Assembly (NCBI RefSeq): GCF_019249795.2
Contig: NZ_CP156891.1
Coordinates: forward strand, 651,001 to 715,000
Origin: Segatella copri
Lineage (GTDB): Bacteria > Bacteroidota > Bacteroidia > Bacteroidales > Bacteroidaceae
Length of the DNA: 64,000 bases
Reading direction: 5' to 3'
The first letter of the stretch is position 1; each line of letters starts with the position of its first letter. The position numbers were made by a program, and so were the translations under genes. Below, one piece after another: positions 62,666 to 64,000 of the stretch. The notes under the pieces are model-generated. The model was not told the DNA's origin, did not search any database, and was given only the letters and a program-made list of their open reading frames with translations.

Positions 62666-62694
62666 CAAACATAGCGATTCTTGCAGAATCCAAA
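62666..62694 (-). promoter_or_regulatory. Promoter of glgP
   Basis: TATGTTTG (62673-62666) with TTTG (62694-62691) at 17 bp on the minus strand. Predicted leader about 30 nt. Confidence 0.6.
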
Positions 62695-62734
62695 TATTTG
62701 TTTTATGGCTTACGCCATCAAGAGAGAGAGATTA

Positions 62735-64000
62735 TTATTTCTTCATACGAACTTCAGCCTTGCGCAGGGCAAAGTCATAAGCATCATAGTAATACTCGAT
62801 AAAGTGTTTCCACAATGCTTTTTCTGAAAGAATCTCAGCATTTTTACGACACTTGTTCACCTGTGTCTTGGTGAATCCCGAGTACTTAGCTACGGTATCC
62901 TTGATAGCATCAGCTACCTCAGAATAATTATAGTCGGTACGCTTGATAACCTTCACACCATCCTCTATCTCACTGTAACTTCCCTTCTCTGAGTTAGCCC
63001 AAAGACCGAAGCCAGCCAAATCGGTGGTGATACAAGGCACCTTGAACGCAACAGCCTCCAATGGAGTATATCCCCATGGCTCATAATAAGAAGGATAGAT
63101 ACAGAGGTCATTACCCAACACTACATCATAATAGCTCTTGTTGATAATGCCATCATCGCCTGTCAAGTAGCAAGGTAAGAATATCAGTTTCACCTTGTCT
63201 TCCTTATTATTATGCATGTTGAAGTACTTCAGCATACCCAATACATTATCATGACTCATATTATGCAACCAATGGGTAATCTCCGGAACCTCCAATGGCG
63301 TATCAAACTTCTTACCGCTATTCAGACGCTCCAACAGATCCTGACGTGGATCTCCTACCCAACCAGGTACGTCAATGAATGCCAATACATTCTTCTTCAA
63401 ATTGTTGTCACGAAGCAAGCGGTTCATAGCCTCAATATAAACATCGATACCCTTGTTGCGGAACTCGTAGCGTCCGCTGGTAGAAACGATGAGCGTATCA
63501 TCATCCAAATCTGTACCCATCAAAGCATTGGCTACATCGAGCAAACGCTTTCTTGCCTCCTTACGCTTCTTTGTAAAGGTACTTGCTTTAGGTACAAAAC
63601 TATTGTCAAATCCATTAGGCAAAACGAAATCTACCGGTTTATCGAGCAATTCCTTGCACTCGTTGGCAGTAATATCACTCACTGTTGTGAAACAATCAAC
63701 ATACTTAGCAGTCTGCTTTTCTATAGAATGCTTGCTTTGCATATTGAGTTCCTGCGCCATCTGATCACCATTATAGGCAAAAAGATAATCATAAAGAGGC
63801 TTATTATTACCGGCAATACTACGACCGATACTTGTAGCATGCGTGGTGAACACAGTAGCCACCTCAGGAAGATGCTTGTTCACATAGAGCACACCAAGTC
63901 CTGTCATCCATTCATTTCCATGATAGATAACTTTCTTGCCTTTTCCAACAACATGTTTGTAGAAACTCTCTACTACCAGAGCGGCAGCATAAGAGAACAT
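62735..64000 (-). CDS. Glycogen synthase, GT3-like (N-terminal part beyond window)
   Basis: The last 422 codons of a glycosyltransferase; the frame is open to the window edge, so the methionine there need not be the start. Segments VIYHGNEWMTGLGVLYVNKHLPEVATVFTTHATSIGRSIAG, FTTVSDITANECKELL, DFVLPNGFDNSFVP, STSGRYEFRNKGIDVYIEAM and CIYPSYYEPWGYTPLEAVAFKVPCITTDLAGFGLW match the GYS-like (GT3) glycogen synthases of Bacteroidota, with the acceptor glutamate in the YEPWGYTPLEA motif. It builds alpha-1,4-glucan from a nucleotide sugar and pairs with glgP. Confidence 0.92.
   Translation of the reverse strand: MFSYAAALVVESFYKHVVGKGKKVIYHGNEWMTGLGVLYVNKHLPEVATVFTTHATSIGRSIAGNNKPLYDYLFAYNGDQMAQELNMQSKHSIEKQTAKYVDCFTTVSDITANECKELLDKPVDFVLPNGFDNSFVPKASTFTKKRKEARKRLLDVANALMGTDLDDDTLIVSTSGRYEFRNKGIDVYIEAMNRLLRDNNLKKNVLAFIDVPGWVGDPRQDLLERLNSGKKFDTPLEVPEITHWLHNMSHDNVLGMLKYFNMHNNKEDKVKLIFLPCYLTGDDGIINKSYYDVVLGNDLCIYPSYYEPWGYTPLEAVAFKVPCITTDLAGFGLWANSEKGSYSEIEDGVKVIKRTDYNYSEVADAIKDTVAKYSGFTKTQVNKCRKNAEILSEKALWKHFIEYYYDAYDFALRKAEVRMKK

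Overview
The window looks like chromosomal DNA of a gut-type Bacteroidota, most likely Prevotella/Segatella. The reasons are the many promoters with a TAnnTTTG -7 element (often with TTTG 19-20 bp upstream), the near absence of Shine-Dalgarno sequences, a BamA-type lipoprotein (TamL), GldE, sigma/anti-sigma/TonB-receptor trios, a GT3-like glycogen synthase, NspC, and IS66/IS110/ISL3 elements. Species assignment is inference.

Layout. 1-6 kb: a partial WalJ-like metallo-hydrolase, a small lipoprotein, tamL divergent from an RNA methyltransferase, a membrane protein and hisB. 6-11 kb: a polyphosphate/phosphate block with a phosphate-selective-type porin divergent from an LRR protein, ppk1 and ppx; the divergent intergenic region carries an 11-bp-phased array resembling a Pho box. 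11-24.9 kb: a histidine kinase/response regulator pair beside a TonB receptor, an FKBP isomerase, a HI0933-type flavoprotein, an alpha/beta hydrolase, an ECF sigma/anti-sigma/TonB receptor operon, a nucleotidyltransferase with a truncated HEPN partner, a small EamA protein and a PAP2-barrel fusion. 25-36.1 kb: a mobile-element pile-up. One ISL3 element and two IS66 elements, each with an 8-bp target duplication, sit in the arms of a roughly 140-bp imperfect inverted repeat. The second IS66 has its tnpC split by two nested IS110 elements whose leaders look like bridge RNAs. 36.1-37.3 kb: an orphan ECF sigma/anti-sigma pair whose expected receptor gene is missing at the edge of the pile-up. 37.5-40.2 kb: radical SAM protein, pyridoxal-type kinase and DMT exporter. 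40.2-44 kb: TonB receptor, membrane-anchored winged-helix regulator and a small exported protein. 44-49 kb: a 1,664-residue exonuclease-RecQ-UvrD protein, followed by a nucleotidyltransferase remnant and a 22-bp palindrome array. 49.6-56 kb: HU-like/winged-helix protein, murQ, an SDR, a phytase-like protein, a phosphopantetheinyl transferase, gldE, ssb and an unknown gene. 56-56.7 kb: six tRNAs in one transcript. 56.9-64 kb: nspC, a ThiE-like protein, prs, glgP and a partial glycogen synthase.

Functional ties. ppk1, ppx and the porin suggest coordinated phosphate and polyphosphate handling. glgP and the glycogen synthase form a glycogen module. Three separate TonB-receptor regulatory styles are present: two-component, ECF sigma and one-component membrane regulator. 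The most notable material is the IS110 leaders, whose segments match both the insertion site and the element's own end, and the inverted-repeat locus that attracted three insertions. No CRISPR array, rRNA or intact prophage was seen.
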